A stretch of 64,000 bases of DNA, from NCBI RefSeq assembly GCF_013410945.1, contig NZ_JACCCH010000001.1:2790001-2854000 (forward strand). Reading direction: 5' to 3'. The first letter of the stretch is position 1; each line of letters begins with the position of its first letter. Positions 26,240 to 34,958 of this stretch are shown here, piece by piece. The notes under the pieces are model-generated. The model searched no databases. It saw nothing but the letters and a program-made list of their open reading frames with translations, and was not told the DNA's origin. The position numbers and the translations under genes were made by a program. This DNA comes from Leifsonia sp. AK011. GTDB taxonomy: Bacteria > Actinomycetota > Actinomycetes > Actinomycetales > Microbacteriaceae.

Positions 26240-27181
26240 ATGCCTGCAGCCAGTGGAGAACGATCGGGCGAGCCCGCGATCGTCGTACTCCTGGCAACCC
26301 ACAACGGAGTGCGTTGGCTGGACGAGCAAGTCGACAGCATCCTCGCCCAGGAGGGCGCTCGGGTTCGCGTCGTGGCGCTCGATGACGGGTCGACGGATGG
26401 CACGCCGGAGTGGCTCGCCGCGCGCGCGGCATCCGAACCCCGACTGACGGTCCTCACGGATGACGGGACCGGCGGGAGTTCGGCCCGCAACTTCTACCGG
26501 CTCATCGACACCGCCACGATCCATGAGGGCGAACTCGTGGCGTTCTCCGACCAGGACGACGTGTGGCAGCCCGACAAGTTCTCGCGACACGTTGCCCTCC
26601 TCGAGCAGGGGAACGCGGGCGTCTCGTCGAGTGTGCTCTCGTTCTGGAGCAACGGGCGCACCGAACTCGTGCGCAAGGACTACCCCCAACGCGAGTTCGA
26701 TTACCTCCTCGAGAGCCCTGGGCCTGGCTGCAGCTTCCTCATGACCCCGGAGCTCTTCGCGCTCGTGCGCGAGACCCTCCGCACGAGCGAGGATGCACGG
26801 CAGGTCGAGTACCACGACTCCCTCATCTACGCCATCGCGCGAGGGCGTGGCCTGCGCTGGCACATCGACGGGTACCCGAGCGTGAACTACCGCCAGCACG
26901 ACGACAACGTGCTCGGGTCGAACCAGGGCGCGAGCGCCGCGCTCGAGCGTCTCCGGCTCATCCGCGAGCACTGGCTCCGCCGCCACGCGACCCTGCTCAC
27001 CCGTGTTGCCCTGCACGTTGCGCCCGAGGAGAGCCGGCCGGAGCTGCGTCGCATCCTCGGCTATCTGACCGGCGATGGGTGGCGCAATCGGCGCCAGCTG
27101 GCCCGTCTCACCCCCCGGTTGCGGCGGCGACCGCGCGATCAGCGGATAATTGGACTGCTCATAACGATTGGTATCTGGTAA
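26240..27181 (+). CDS. Family 2 glycosyltransferase
   Basis: About 313 aa. VVLLATHNGVRWLDEQVDSILAQ, VALDDGSTDGT and AFSDQDDVWQPDKF are standard GT2 motifs; the SDQDD form resembles rhamnosyltransferases and the protein at 12825-13820. The ATG at 26240 is chosen because upstream in-frame starts overlap the protease gene on the other strand; none has a strong ribosome site. It ends 4 bp before rmlB, so it may be co-transcribed with the dTDP-sugar gene. Confidence 0.78.
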   Translation: MPAASGERSGEPAIVVLLATHNGVRWLDEQVDSILAQEGARVRVVALDDGSTDGTPEWLAARAASEPRLTVLTDDGTGGSSARNFYRLIDTATIHEGELVAFSDQDDVWQPDKFSRHVALLEQGNAGVSSSVLSFWSNGRTELVRKDYPQREFDYLLESPGPGCSFLMTPELFALVRETLRTSEDARQVEYHDSLIYAIARGRGLRWHIDGYPSVNYRQHDDNVLGSNQGASAALERLRLIREHWLRRHATLLTRVALHVAPEESRPELRRILGYLTGDGWRNRRQLARLTPRLRRRPRDQRIIGLLITIGIW

Positions 27182-27185
27182 CTCC

Positions 27186-28169
27186 ATGAAAATTCTCGTC
27201 ACCGGCGGTGCCGGTTTCATCGGCTCGAACTTCGTCCGGCGCACCCTGCAGGACGCCTACCCGGGCCTCGAGGGTGCCGAAGTCGTCGTCTACGACGCCC
27301 TCACCTACTCCGGCAACCTCGAGAACCTGGCGCCCGTCGCCGACTCGCCCCGCTACTCGTTCGTCAAGGGCGACATCCGCGACGCCGAGCTGCTGGATGC
27401 CACTCTCCCCGGCATCGACGCGATCGTGCACTTCGCCGCCGAATCCCACGTGGACCGCTCCGTGCGCGACTCCGGCATCTTCGTCGAGACCAACGTGCTC
27501 GGCACGCAGCGCCTCCTCGACGCTGCCCTCCGTCACGGCACCGAGCGCTTCGTCCACGTCTCCACCGACGAGGTCTACGGCTCGATCGCCGAGGGATCGT
27601 GGGACGAGGAGCGCCCGCTCGAGCCCAACTCGCCCTACTCAGCGTCGAAGGCGGGCAGCGACCTGCTCGCACGCAGCTACTTCCGCACCCACGGCCTCAA
27701 CCTGTCGATCACGCGGTGCTCGAACAACTACGGCCCGTACCACTTCCCCGAGAAGGTCATCCCGTTGTTCGTCACGAACCTCATCGATGACAAGCACGTG
27801 CCGCTGTACGGCGAGGGCAACAACATCCGCGACTGGCTGCACGTTGACGACCACACCCGCGGTATCGCCATGGTGCTCACGCGCGGGCGCGCTGGTGAGA
27901 TCTACAACATCGGGGGCGGCACGGAGCTCACCAACAAGGAGCTCACCCAGCTGCTGCTGGATGCCACGGGCAAGGACTGGTCGTACGTCGACCGCGTCGC
28001 CGACCGGCTCGGCCATGACCTCCGCTACTCGGTGGACATCTCCAAGATCCGCGCGGAACTGGGCTACGAGCCCCAGGTGCCGTTCGAGCAGGGCCTCGCC
28101 GACGTCGTCCAGTGGTACCGCGACAACCGAGCATGGTGGGAGCCGCTGAAGGCTCGCGCTGCACTCTAG
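27186..28169 (+). CDS. rmlB: dTDP-glucose 4,6-dehydratase
   Basis: A 327-aa extended short-chain dehydrogenase. ILVTGGAGFIGSNFVRR binds NAD; HFAAESHVDRS, STDEVYGS (catalytic Asp-Glu) and YSASKAGSD (Tyr, Lys) are the RmlB signatures, and ITRCSNNYGPYHFPEKVIPLF is also diagnostic. It makes dTDP-4-keto-6-deoxy-glucose for the RmlC step. It lies between a glycosyltransferase (4 bp) and a GT39-like gene (1 bp), so it is in a tight plus-strand unit. Confidence 0.95.
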   Translation: MKILVTGGAGFIGSNFVRRTLQDAYPGLEGAEVVVYDALTYSGNLENLAPVADSPRYSFVKGDIRDAELLDATLPGIDAIVHFAAESHVDRSVRDSGIFVETNVLGTQRLLDAALRHGTERFVHVSTDEVYGSIAEGSWDEERPLEPNSPYSASKAGSDLLARSYFRTHGLNLSITRCSNNYGPYHFPEKVIPLFVTNLIDDKHVPLYGEGNNIRDWLHVDDHTRGIAMVLTRGRAGEIYNIGGGTELTNKELTQLLLDATGKDWSYVDRVADRLGHDLRYSVDISKIRAELGYEPQVPFEQGLADVVQWYRDNRAWWEPLKARAAL

Positions 28170-28170
28170 A

Positions 28171-29769
28171 GTGACGCGGCAGGGCGTGCGGGGCTGGTTC
28201 CGCGCCAGCACCCTCGTGGTGCTGGGCGCGGTGCTCGTCGGCGGCACGCTGCGGGTACTCGGCACGAGCTGGGGCCTTCCCCTGGGGTTGCATCCCGACG
28301 AGTGGACCATCGTTCAGGGTGCGCTCGACCTTGCGCAGCGCAACTCGTTCGAGCCCTCGCTGTTCCTGCGTCCCGACCACGTCGAGATCAAACTGAGCTT
28401 CCTCGCGTACACGCTGTACGCGGTGATACTCCATGGCGTACCCGTGCCCGTGGCGTACGCGGACGACCCGGCGACGTTCCTGCTCATCTCGCGCCTGATC
28501 ACCGCGGTCCTCGGCACCGCGATGATCGTGATGGCCGCGCTCATCGGTCGTCGCTTCTCGCGCCCGGTCGGTGCGATCGCCGCAGTGCTGTTCGCGATCT
28601 TCCCGCCGTTCGTGCTGAGTTCGCACTACGCGACCCCGGACATCCCGCTCGCGCTCGCGTCGATGATCGTGATCCTCGCGCTCATGTACTACGTGTCGAA
28701 GCCCGGCTACGTGAGTCTTCTCGTGGCGAGCGCGGGAGTCTCCCTCTCGATCGCCATCAAGTACCCGGGCGCGATCTCGGCGACGATGATCGCCATCGTC
28801 GTGGTGGTTCTCGCGATCCGTGACCGGCGACCGCTTCGCATCCTGAGCCATGGCGCGGCCGCGATCGCCGGTGTCGTGGCGTTCCTCTTCACGATCTCCC
28901 CCGTGCTCTTCACCAACGTGACCGGCGTGATCGCCGCGATCCAGAAGGAGGCACGTACCGAGCACAGCGGGGCTGACGGGCTCGGATGGGGCGGCAACCT
29001 GCTCTTCTACGCTGAGGGCTTCTTCCTCGTCGCGGGAGTGCTGCTCACGGCAATCTCGATCCTCGGCGTCGTGCTCGCGATCCGCATGCGCGCCCTTGTG
29101 GCGCTCCCCCTCGCACTCGGGTTCCTCACGTGGGTCATCCTGAGTGCTGTCGCGTTGCACTGGGATCGTTGGGCGATCCCCATGTACCTGTCGCCGCTGC
29201 TGTTCGCGTCCGTCGGAGGGTGGTACGCGTACCGTTTCGTGGGCCAGCGGTATCCCGAGTGGAGGTGGCGACGACTCGTCACGATCATCGTGTCGGCGCT
29301 TGTGCTCCTCAACCTCGCCGCGGGATCGGTGGCCACGGTCGCCCGTCTGCTGGCCACGGACTCGCGCAACGAGGCCGCGCAGACCTTCGCCGATCTCGGC
29401 ATCACCCCCGACAATTCGGTCGACGAGGGCTACTCGCCCCTCGTGCCCAATGGCCCCATGTACCTCGATGACGTCGTGAAGTGGGAGGACGGGCGGATCG
29501 TCCCCGCGTACGAGGGCAAGAAGTTCATCCTGTTGTCCAGTTGCCTCCACGACAGGTTCTGGACCGCGGAGAAGTACGCCGACGAGCGCGCGATGTACGA
29601 CGCCATCCGATCGGACTACCCCCTCGAACTGACGGTGGAGACCGTTCCGGCACGCCAGAGGACCGGCATCGAACCCTGGAACGTCGCGACCGCGATCGCG
29701 GAGACGGCGGCGTTCGCGAACGGCGGGCTCGGGGGCTGCACCCTCGAGGTCTACCGCATCACGGACTGA
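28171..29769 (+). CDS. GT39-like multi-spanning glycosyltransferase
   Basis: A 532-aa membrane protein with about 11 helices. The first external loop contains LHPDEWTIV, the acidic motif typical of GT-C enzymes of the ArnT/PMT class; VLSSHYATPDIPLALASM is the second conserved loop. Such proteins use polyprenyl-phosphate sugars at the outer membrane face. The last 130 residues form a soluble external domain. GTG start one base after the rmlB stop. Its neighbour pair GtrB/GtrA-like could provide the lipid-linked sugar donor. Confidence 0.75.
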   Translation: MTRQGVRGWFRASTLVVLGAVLVGGTLRVLGTSWGLPLGLHPDEWTIVQGALDLAQRNSFEPSLFLRPDHVEIKLSFLAYTLYAVILHGVPVPVAYADDPATFLLISRLITAVLGTAMIVMAALIGRRFSRPVGAIAAVLFAIFPPFVLSSHYATPDIPLALASMIVILALMYYVSKPGYVSLLVASAGVSLSIAIKYPGAISATMIAIVVVVLAIRDRRPLRILSHGAAAIAGVVAFLFTISPVLFTNVTGVIAAIQKEARTEHSGADGLGWGGNLLFYAEGFFLVAGVLLTAISILGVVLAIRMRALVALPLALGFLTWVILSAVALHWDRWAIPMYLSPLLFASVGGWYAYRFVGQRYPEWRWRRLVTIIVSALVLLNLAAGSVATVARLLATDSRNEAAQTFADLGITPDNSVDEGYSPLVPNGPMYLDDVVKWEDGRIVPAYEGKKFILLSSCLHDRFWTAEKYADERAMYDAIRSDYPLELTVETVPARQRTGIEPWNVATAIAETAAFANGGLGGCTLEVYRITD

Positions 29770-30247
29770 CGCCCTGCGACTCCTCCGCATCGCCGTCCGG
29801 AGACGATGGCGCCACGGGTCGCCGGAACGACACGTGCTTGTGCCCGAAGTAGCTCACGAGTGTCGTGACGACGAGGCTGATCGCCTGGGCGACGAGCGGA
29901 TGCAACCCCACAACCTCGACGAGGAGTGGCAGGAGCAGCGCGTTGAGCCCGATGGCGACCAGGTTGACACCCACGAATCTCACGAAGTCGGTGAGCACCC
30001 GGCCACGGACCACGAACACGAAGGTGCGGTAGAGCCAGAACGCGAGGGTGATCGATACGGCGTAGGACAGCGCCAGGGAGATCAGGTAGCCGAAGGGGAC
30101 CTGCGCGAAGACCCACACCGTGAGGGCGCCGAAGACGAGGTATCCGACCGCGGTGTTCGTCGCACCGACCGCAAGGAAGCGGAGACGGTGGTCTCGCAGC
30201 AGCCGAGCGAGCGCTGAGGGCTCGTCGGGGGCTGGCGGTCGCGTCAT
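29759..30247 (-). CDS. GtrA family membrane protein
   Basis: A 162-aa protein with four hydrophobic helices and the GtrA features FLAVGATNTAVGYLVFGAL and FVRFVGVNLVAIGLNALLL. GtrA-type proteins are thought to flip polyprenyl-phosphate-linked glucose or a similar donor made by a GtrB-type enzyme. The gene starts at an ATG overlapping the stop of the GtrB-like gene (4 bp). Its 3' end overlaps the end of the GT39-like gene by 11 bp. Confidence 0.8.
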   Translation of the reverse strand: MTRPPAPDEPSALARLLRDHRLRFLAVGATNTAVGYLVFGALTVWVFAQVPFGYLISLALSYAVSITLAFWLYRTFVFVVRGRVLTDFVRFVGVNLVAIGLNALLLPLLVEVVGLHPLVAQAISLVVTTLVSYFGHKHVSFRRPVAPSSPDGDAEESQGVSP

Positions 30248-31197
30248 CCGTTCGCTCGCGGGCTGTTGGCCGCGTACACGTCCTGGACGCTGTAGAGCGG
30301 CCGGTTCTGCACCTCGGTGTAGATGCGGCCGATGTAGCCGCCCAGCACACCGAGCATGATCAGCTGGATGCCGCCGACGAGGAACACGGAGATGACGATG
30401 AATGTCCAGCCGTCGATCACCGTCTCGGGGAAGAAGATCTTGACCGTCAGGGCGTACAGCGCGCCCAGCAGGCTGAGGATCGCCATGCCGTACCCGAGGC
30501 GGCTGATCGCCTTGAGGGGCGCGCTCGAGAAGCTGAAGAAGCCGTCGAGGGCGAAGGCCCACATCCTCCTGAGCGGGTATCCCGTCTCCCCCGCGTTGCG
30601 CTCGTCGCGATCGAAGTAGACGCCCGTCTGCTTGAACCCGATGCTGCTGACCATTCCGCGCAGGAAGCGATTGCGCTCCGTGTACCGCTTCAACTCCTCG
30701 GCGACGCGACGGTCGATCAACCGGAAGTCGCCGGTGTTCCTGGGGATGTGGATGTCGGCGACGCTGTGGAGGAGCCAGTAGAAGGCATGGGCGGTGGCGC
30801 GCTTGAACAGCGAGTCCTTGCGACTGGCCCGGATCGCGTAGACGACGTCGAAGCCCTCCTCCCACTTCGCGATGAGGTCGAGGCTGACCCTGGGCGGGTC
30901 CTGCAGGTCGCTGTCCATGATGACGATCGCGTCGCCGTCCGCGTAGTCGATGCCTGCGGTGACCGCGATCTGGTGTCCGTAGTTGCGCGCGAAGTCCACG
31001 ACGACCACCGAGGGGTCCTGCTCCTGGATCTGCTTGAGCTGCTCGAGCGATTCGTCTCGCGAACCGTCGTTGACGAACACGAACTGGAGCTTGTAGCGGT
31101 CGGTGAGGGGTCGCGTGACATCCTTGACCGTCTCGTAGAGGAGGGGGATGTTCTCCGCCTCGTTGTAGATCGGGAAGATGTAGGAGATCGTCTTCAT
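30244..31197 (-). CDS. Polyprenyl-phosphate glycosyltransferase (GtrB/DPM1-like)
   Basis: About 317 aa: a GT2 domain (YIFPIYNEAENIPLLYETV, FVNDGSRDES, IVIMDSDLQDPP) followed by two C-terminal helices (about 235-255 and 270-292). This is the layout of GtrB and related polyprenyl-phosphate glucosyl/mannosyltransferases. ATG at 31197 is chosen because homology starts there; a GTG at 31215 would add six residues. It forms a two-gene unit with the GtrA-like protein. The upstream region up to 31436 holds an inverted repeat near the next start but no gene. Confidence 0.85.
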   Translation of the reverse strand: MKTISYIFPIYNEAENIPLLYETVKDVTRPLTDRYKLQFVFVNDGSRDESLEQLKQIQEQDPSVVVVDFARNYGHQIAVTAGIDYADGDAIVIMDSDLQDPPRVSLDLIAKWEEGFDVVYAIRASRKDSLFKRATAHAFYWLLHSVADIHIPRNTGDFRLIDRRVAEELKRYTERNRFLRGMVSSIGFKQTGVYFDRDERNAGETGYPLRRMWAFALDGFFSFSSAPLKAISRLGYGMAILSLLGALYALTVKIFFPETVIDGWTFIVISVFLVGGIQLIMLGVLGGYIGRIYTEVQNRPLYSVQDVYAANSPRANG

Positions 31198-31405
31198 ATC
31201 GCTGCGCGGCCTCACCTTTCTGCGTTGTACCGTAACACTCCCCGCGGGAGCCTCGGCTGGCCGCGGTGCCCTCGCACGCTCGAGGGGAACCCGCTGGCTG
31301 TGGACGATGTTCCGGGGTTCTCAGGTGGGTGTGAGACGATCGGTCTACGACACGGGCACATGGCCCGCGGTGGGACCAGGAGAACCGTGACCGACGTTTC
31401 CTTCC

Positions 31406-31432
31406 TGTACCTTTCTGAGGTGAGCAGGTACA
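31406..31432. promoter_or_regulatory. Inverted repeat just upstream of a GT4 start
   Basis: TGTACCT (31406-31412) and AGGTACA (31426-31432) can pair over a 13-nt loop that holds GAGGTGAG, the likely ribosome site of the next gene. It may be an operator or an mRNA hairpin. Confidence 0.3.
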
Positions 31433-31436
31433 TCTC

Positions 31437-32564
31437 ATGACAATTCTTCGCGTCATCCTCGATGACATGCTGGCGCCGAACCCGGGCGGCCTCCCCCGCT
31501 ACACTGCGGAACTCGCGTCCGCGCTCATTGAGGCGGCACCGCGCGGATGCACGGTCGAGGGTTTCGTCGCCGCCTCACCCGAACCCGACTACGAGACCAT
31601 CACGCGGCGGCTTCCCGGGCTCGCGCTCCTGCACAAGAGCGCCCTCGCCCGGCGCGAGCTGTCCGCAGCATGGCAGCACGGCTTCACCCGCCTTCCGGGC
31701 TCCGGCATGGTCCACGCCCCGAGTCTCTTCGCGCCGCTCTCGCGGCACGATCGGCTCAACGACGGCGACCAGATCGCCGTGAGCATCCACGACACGATCG
31801 CGTGGAGCCACCCGGAGTCGCTCAGTCCCCGGGTCGTGTCGTGGCACAAGGCCATGGTCAAGCGTGCCCAGCGCTACGCGGACGCCGTCGTGGTGCCCAG
31901 CCACTCCGTGGCCGACCAGTTGCGTGAGATCGCCGATTTCGGCGATCGCGTACGCGTGATCGCCGGTGCCCCGAGCTCCACACTCGCGGTCCCGGTCGAC
32001 GCCGACGAGCGCGCCGCCCGGCTCGGCCTCCCCGAGCATTACGTGCTGGCGATCGGCGCCATCGAGCCACGCCGTGGGATCGACCAGCTCATCCGCGCGA
32101 TGGCCCACGTCCACGACGCAGTCCCGCTTCTCCTCGTCGGCCACGGCGTGGCGGACGAGGCACTCGCCTCGGCGGTCCAGGACGCTGGCCTCGACGAGGG
32201 GCGTGTGCGCAATCTCGGTTCGCTGAGCGACGCCGACCTCGCCGTAGCGCTCTCCCGGGCATCCGTCTTCGCCTATCCGAACCTCGAGGAGGGATTCGGG
32301 ATGCCCATGCTCGAGGCCTTCGCGCACGGCACCCCGGTCGTCCACTCCGACGCCCCTGCGCTGCTCGAGCTCGCGGCGGATGCGGGCATCGTCGTCGAGC
32401 GCGATGGTGACGACTACCCTGCCCGCCTCGCCGACGGCATCAACTCGGTACTCAGCGACAAGGCACTCGCCGAGCGCCTGCACTACATCGGCACCGACCG
32501 GGCCAAGGTCTTCACGTGGCGCGGTGCCGCCGACAAGGTCTGGCAGCTCCACGCCGACCTGTAG
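31437..32564 (+). CDS. Family 4 glycosyltransferase
   Basis: A 375-aa GT-B enzyme. LAPNPGGLPRYTAELASAL at the N-terminus, VSIHDTIAWSHPE, the YVLAIGAIEPRRGIDQLIRA hinge segment and the EEGFGMPMLEAFAHGTPVV motif with its paired glutamates (around 280-288) are diagnostic for GT4 mannosyl/rhamnosyl-type enzymes. It stands alone between the GtrB-like gene (divergent) and the GIY-YIG cassette. The repeat element starts 18 bp after its stop. Confidence 0.85.
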   Translation: MTILRVILDDMLAPNPGGLPRYTAELASALIEAAPRGCTVEGFVAASPEPDYETITRRLPGLALLHKSALARRELSAAWQHGFTRLPGSGMVHAPSLFAPLSRHDRLNDGDQIAVSIHDTIAWSHPESLSPRVVSWHKAMVKRAQRYADAVVVPSHSVADQLREIADFGDRVRVIAGAPSSTLAVPVDADERAARLGLPEHYVLAIGAIEPRRGIDQLIRAMAHVHDAVPLLLVGHGVADEALASAVQDAGLDEGRVRNLGSLSDADLAVALSRASVFAYPNLEEGFGMPMLEAFAHGTPVVHSDAPALLELAADAGIVVERDGDDYPARLADGINSVLSDKALAERLHYIGTDRAKVFTWRGAADKVWQLHADL

Positions 32565-32588
32565 TGGCCGCTCCCTGACCTCCGCTCC

Positions 32589-32617
32589 CTGAGGAGCGGC
32601 GAAGCCGCGTCTCGAAG
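32589..32617. repeat. Left 29-bp inverted repeat of the GIY-YIG cassette
   Basis: Perfectly matches the reverse complement of 32983-33011 over 29 of 29 bases. It contains part of a hairpin: CCGCTCC (32582-32588), CTGA loop, GGAGCGG (32593-32599). The two copies bracket the nuclease gene. Confidence 0.85.
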
Positions 32618-32623
32618 GGAGAC

Positions 32624-32914
32624 CTACGCCCCACTCCGGTACCCCCTCGCCGATAACACCGGGAGATCACTCAGGCGCCCCTCGATGAGAGCCAGCTTCT
32701 TCGCGCGGCTCCACCCCTGGATCTTCTTCTCCCACTCGAATGCAGTCGCAATGCTGTCGGTCTCCGCCGCGAAGACGATCCGAACCGGTCTCCGTTCGCG
32801 GGTGTAGTTCGCTCCGAGACCCTCGTTGTGCTCGACCAACCTTCGCTCGAGGTCGACAGTGCTGCCCGTGTAGTAGCTGCGATCGGAGCATTCGAGGATG
32901 TAGACCCACGTCAT
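32624..32914 (-). CDS. Small GIY-YIG domain endonuclease-like protein
   Basis: A 96-residue protein that is one GIY-YIG domain: VYIL (residues 4-7) for the first motif, YTG (15-17) for the second, Arg25 in LERRL, and Glu60/Glu62 in AFEWEKKIQGWSRAKK. The size matches the UPF0213/YhbQ group of single-domain proteins. It has no clear ribosome site or promoter and lies between perfect 29-bp inverted repeats, isolated from its neighbours in function. GIY-YIG domains also occur in homing endonucleases; whether this one cuts DNA is unknown. Confidence 0.85.
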   Translation of the reverse strand: MTWVYILECSDRSYYTGSTVDLERRLVEHNEGLGANYTRERRPVRIVFAAETDSIATAFEWEKKIQGWSRAKKLALIEGRLSDLPVLSARGYRSGA

Positions 32915-32982
32915 GCAGCGAGGATGGTGGAGTTGGTGGGCACGCGCTCGAGGTTGTGCACAGGGGTTGTTCGTTGGTTGCG

Positions 32983-33011
32983 CTTCGAGACGCGGCTTCG
33001 CCGCTCCTCAG
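32983..33011. repeat. Right 29-bp inverted repeat of the GIY-YIG cassette
   Basis: Reverse-complement partner of 32589-32617, 29 of 29 bases. Its last bases run into the 30-bp tandem repeat. Confidence 0.85.
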
Positions 33012-33077
33012 CGACCGAGATAGGGCTCCGCCGCTCCTCAGCGACCGAGATAGGGCTCCGCCGCTCCTCAGCGACCG
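33001..33077. repeat. 30-bp tandem repeat, about 2.6 copies
   Basis: Units 33001-33030 and 33031-33060 are identical, and 33061-33077 is a partial third copy. Each unit begins with the same CCGCTCCTCAG found in the inverted repeat. The array stops 1 bp before the stop codon of the LCP gene. Confidence 0.9.
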
Positions 33078-33078
33078 G

Positions 33079-34437
33079 CTACTGGGACTCGGGATCGGCT
33101 ACGACCGTGGCATCCGCGACGAGCTGGTGGATGTAGTCGTATTCGGGCTCTTCGGGGTCGACGCCGTTGTCGGGCGTGAGCTCCACCTGCGTGATCGGCA
33201 GTTCCTTCGTTTTGCTCGCGAGTTCGACGAACAGCCCCAGCGTCGATTGTGGGATGTCTGTCTTCACAAGCCGCGCTCCTGCAGCTGCCACCGCCTGGAA
33301 CTTGCTCAGCACGTTGGCGGGATTCGACTGCTCGAGGATCGCCTCCTGCAACTGGTGCTGCCGCACCATGCGGTCGTAGTCGCTCGTCTCGTGTCGCGAC
33401 CGGGCGTACCAGAGCGCGTGCCATCCATCGAGGTGCACGACGCCCGGCCCGATCCACTCCGAGACCTCGGTGAAAGTCTCGTCGGTGTGGATCGGCACGG
33501 CGTTCTCGACGTTGACGTCGACGCCGCCGAGCGAGTCAACGAGATCGATGAACGCCTGCATCTCGACGAGCACGTAGTACTGGATGGTGAGGCCGGTGAC
33601 GCCGGACACGGCATCCCGCATCGCCTCGATGCCCGGCTCGCTGCCCTCGGCGACCGCGTTCGGGTACATCTCGGGGCTCATGAGTTCGACCTCGGTGTAG
33701 ATCGAGTTGAGGTAGCAGACATCGACCTCACACCCGTCGTCCCAGCCGTAGCCGTTGGGGTAGAGGGCCTGCAGCGGGGATCCCTCGGGGAACGGAACGT
33801 ACTCGAGGTTTCGCGGGAGGCCGATCATCGTCGCCTCGCCGGTCGTGGCGTCGATGCTCACGACCGTGATCGAGTCCGGGCGAAGACCCTCGCGATCCGG
33901 GCCGGCGTCGGCTCCGAGCAGCATGATGTTGTACCGGCCGTCGATGGGTGGCTCCGGAGGGGCGACCGCGAACACATCACCGACGAAGGAGCCTGCCGTG
34001 GTCGCGAGGTACGCCGCGTAGCCTGCGCCACCGGCGAAGAGCACCATCGAAACCGTCGCGAGTCCGGCGATCCAGGCGCGGGCGGAGGGGAGCGTCTTGA
34101 CGAAGCGCACGAGTCGGAGGGTGTCCAGGGTGAGGATCACCCACAGCACCGCGTAGAACACCAGCACGGCCGCGACGACCCAGAGCGTGATCGCTGTCGT
34201 CGCAAGGGTGAAGATCGCGGTCGGCCACACGAAGTAGAGCGCGACGCCGAGGATGATCAGGGCCCAGAGCACAAAGGTGGCACCGACACCGAACCGGCCG
34301 AGACGGCGGTTGCCCGCGAGCAGCTGTGCCGAACCCGGAACGAGGATGTTGAGCCCGACGAGCCACCACCCGCGACGGGTCATGCCCTCGGGAAAGTTCG
34401 CGTCCGGGTACCGGACGGTCGGGGATGCCTGGTTCAC
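33079..34437 (-). CDS. LytR-CpsA-Psr (LCP) family ligase
   Basis: A 452-aa membrane-anchored protein. Unusually it has four N-terminal hydrophobic segments (to about residue 140) before the external LCP domain. That domain shows LLGADAGPDREGLRPDSITVVSI (Asp/Arg phosphate site), MIGLPRNLEY, IDLVDSLGGVDV and ALWYARSRHETSDYDRMVRQH (paired arginines). LCP enzymes attach polyprenyl-linked glycans such as wall teichoic acid or arabinogalactan to peptidoglycan, so it may anchor the product of this locus. GTG start 7 bp after purE, in the same direction. Confidence 0.88.
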   Translation of the reverse strand: MNQASPTVRYPDANFPEGMTRRGWWLVGLNILVPGSAQLLAGNRRLGRFGVGATFVLWALIILGVALYFVWPTAIFTLATTAITLWVVAAVLVFYAVLWVILTLDTLRLVRFVKTLPSARAWIAGLATVSMVLFAGGAGYAAYLATTAGSFVGDVFAVAPPEPPIDGRYNIMLLGADAGPDREGLRPDSITVVSIDATTGEATMIGLPRNLEYVPFPEGSPLQALYPNGYGWDDGCEVDVCYLNSIYTEVELMSPEMYPNAVAEGSEPGIEAMRDAVSGVTGLTIQYYVLVEMQAFIDLVDSLGGVDVNVENAVPIHTDETFTEVSEWIGPGVVHLDGWHALWYARSRHETSDYDRMVRQHQLQEAILEQSNPANVLSKFQAVAAAGARLVKTDIPQSTLGLFVELASKTKELPITQVELTPDNGVDPEEPEYDYIHQLVADATVVADPESQ

Positions 34438-34444
34438 TCAGTCC

Positions 34445-34942
34445 TCACTGGCCGCTGCGGAGCGCCGCGTTCTTCTCCTCGACCAGCGCGGCGAGGGACT
34501 CCGCGAAGGCGTCGAGCTTCTGTGTGAGCGCGGCATCCCCCGAGGCGAGGATGCGAGCCGCGAGGATGCCTGCATTGCGGGCCCCACCGATGGAGACAGT
34601 GGCGACGGGGATACCAGCAGGCATCTGCACGATCGACAGGAGCGAGTCCATACCGTCCAGTCGGGCCAGCGGAACCGGAACACCGATCACCGGGAGCGTG
34701 GTGACCGACGCGAGCATGCCGGGAAGGTGTGCAGCACCGCCCGCGCCCGCGATGATCACGCGGAAGCCGTGGCTCACGGCGAGCTTGCCGAACTCGATCA
34801 TCTTCTCGGGGCTTCGGTGCGCGGAGACGACCTGGACGTCGTGGCTGATGCCGAACTCGTCGAGGGCGTCGGCAGCGGCGGACATCACGTTCCAGTCGGA
34901 ATCGGAGCCCATCACGATGGCGACGGTTGCGGGGTCAGTCAC
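34445..34942 (-). CDS. purE: N5-carboxyaminoimidazole ribonucleotide mutase
   Basis: A 165-aa PurE of class I length. VAIVMGSDSDWNVM, VVSAHRSPEKM and IIAGAGGAAHLPGMLAS form the CAIR/N5-CAIR site, with Ser, His and the GAGGAAHLPG loop intact. It works with PurK in purine synthesis. GTG start; TACCCT lies 6 nt upstream, so a leaderless internal promoter is possible, although purK ends only 16 bp before. The LCP gene follows 7 bp downstream. Confidence 0.95.
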   Translation of the reverse strand: MTDPATVAIVMGSDSDWNVMSAAADALDEFGISHDVQVVSAHRSPEKMIEFGKLAVSHGFRVIIAGAGGAAHLPGMLASVTTLPVIGVPVPLARLDGMDSLLSIVQMPAGIPVATVSIGGARNAGILAARILASGDAALTQKLDAFAESLAALVEEKNAALRSGQ

Positions 34943-34948
34943 CCGTCA

Positions 34949-34954
34949 AGGGTA
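34949..34954 (-). promoter_or_regulatory. Possible -10 box for purE (leaderless)
   Basis: TACCCT lies 6 nt before the GTG of purE, inside the purK-purE gap. Confidence 0.35.
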
Positions 34955-34958
34955 TGGG

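Noticed and set aside
33001-33077. CRISPR-like array
   Set aside because: The 30-bp units are adjacent with no spacers and there are only 2.6 copies; no cas gene is near. It is a plain tandem repeat.
32828-33136. A plus-strand frame with repeated RRSSATEIGL units
   Set aside because: The repeats come from translating the 30-bp DNA repeat; it overlaps the GIY-YIG and LCP genes and has no start signal.
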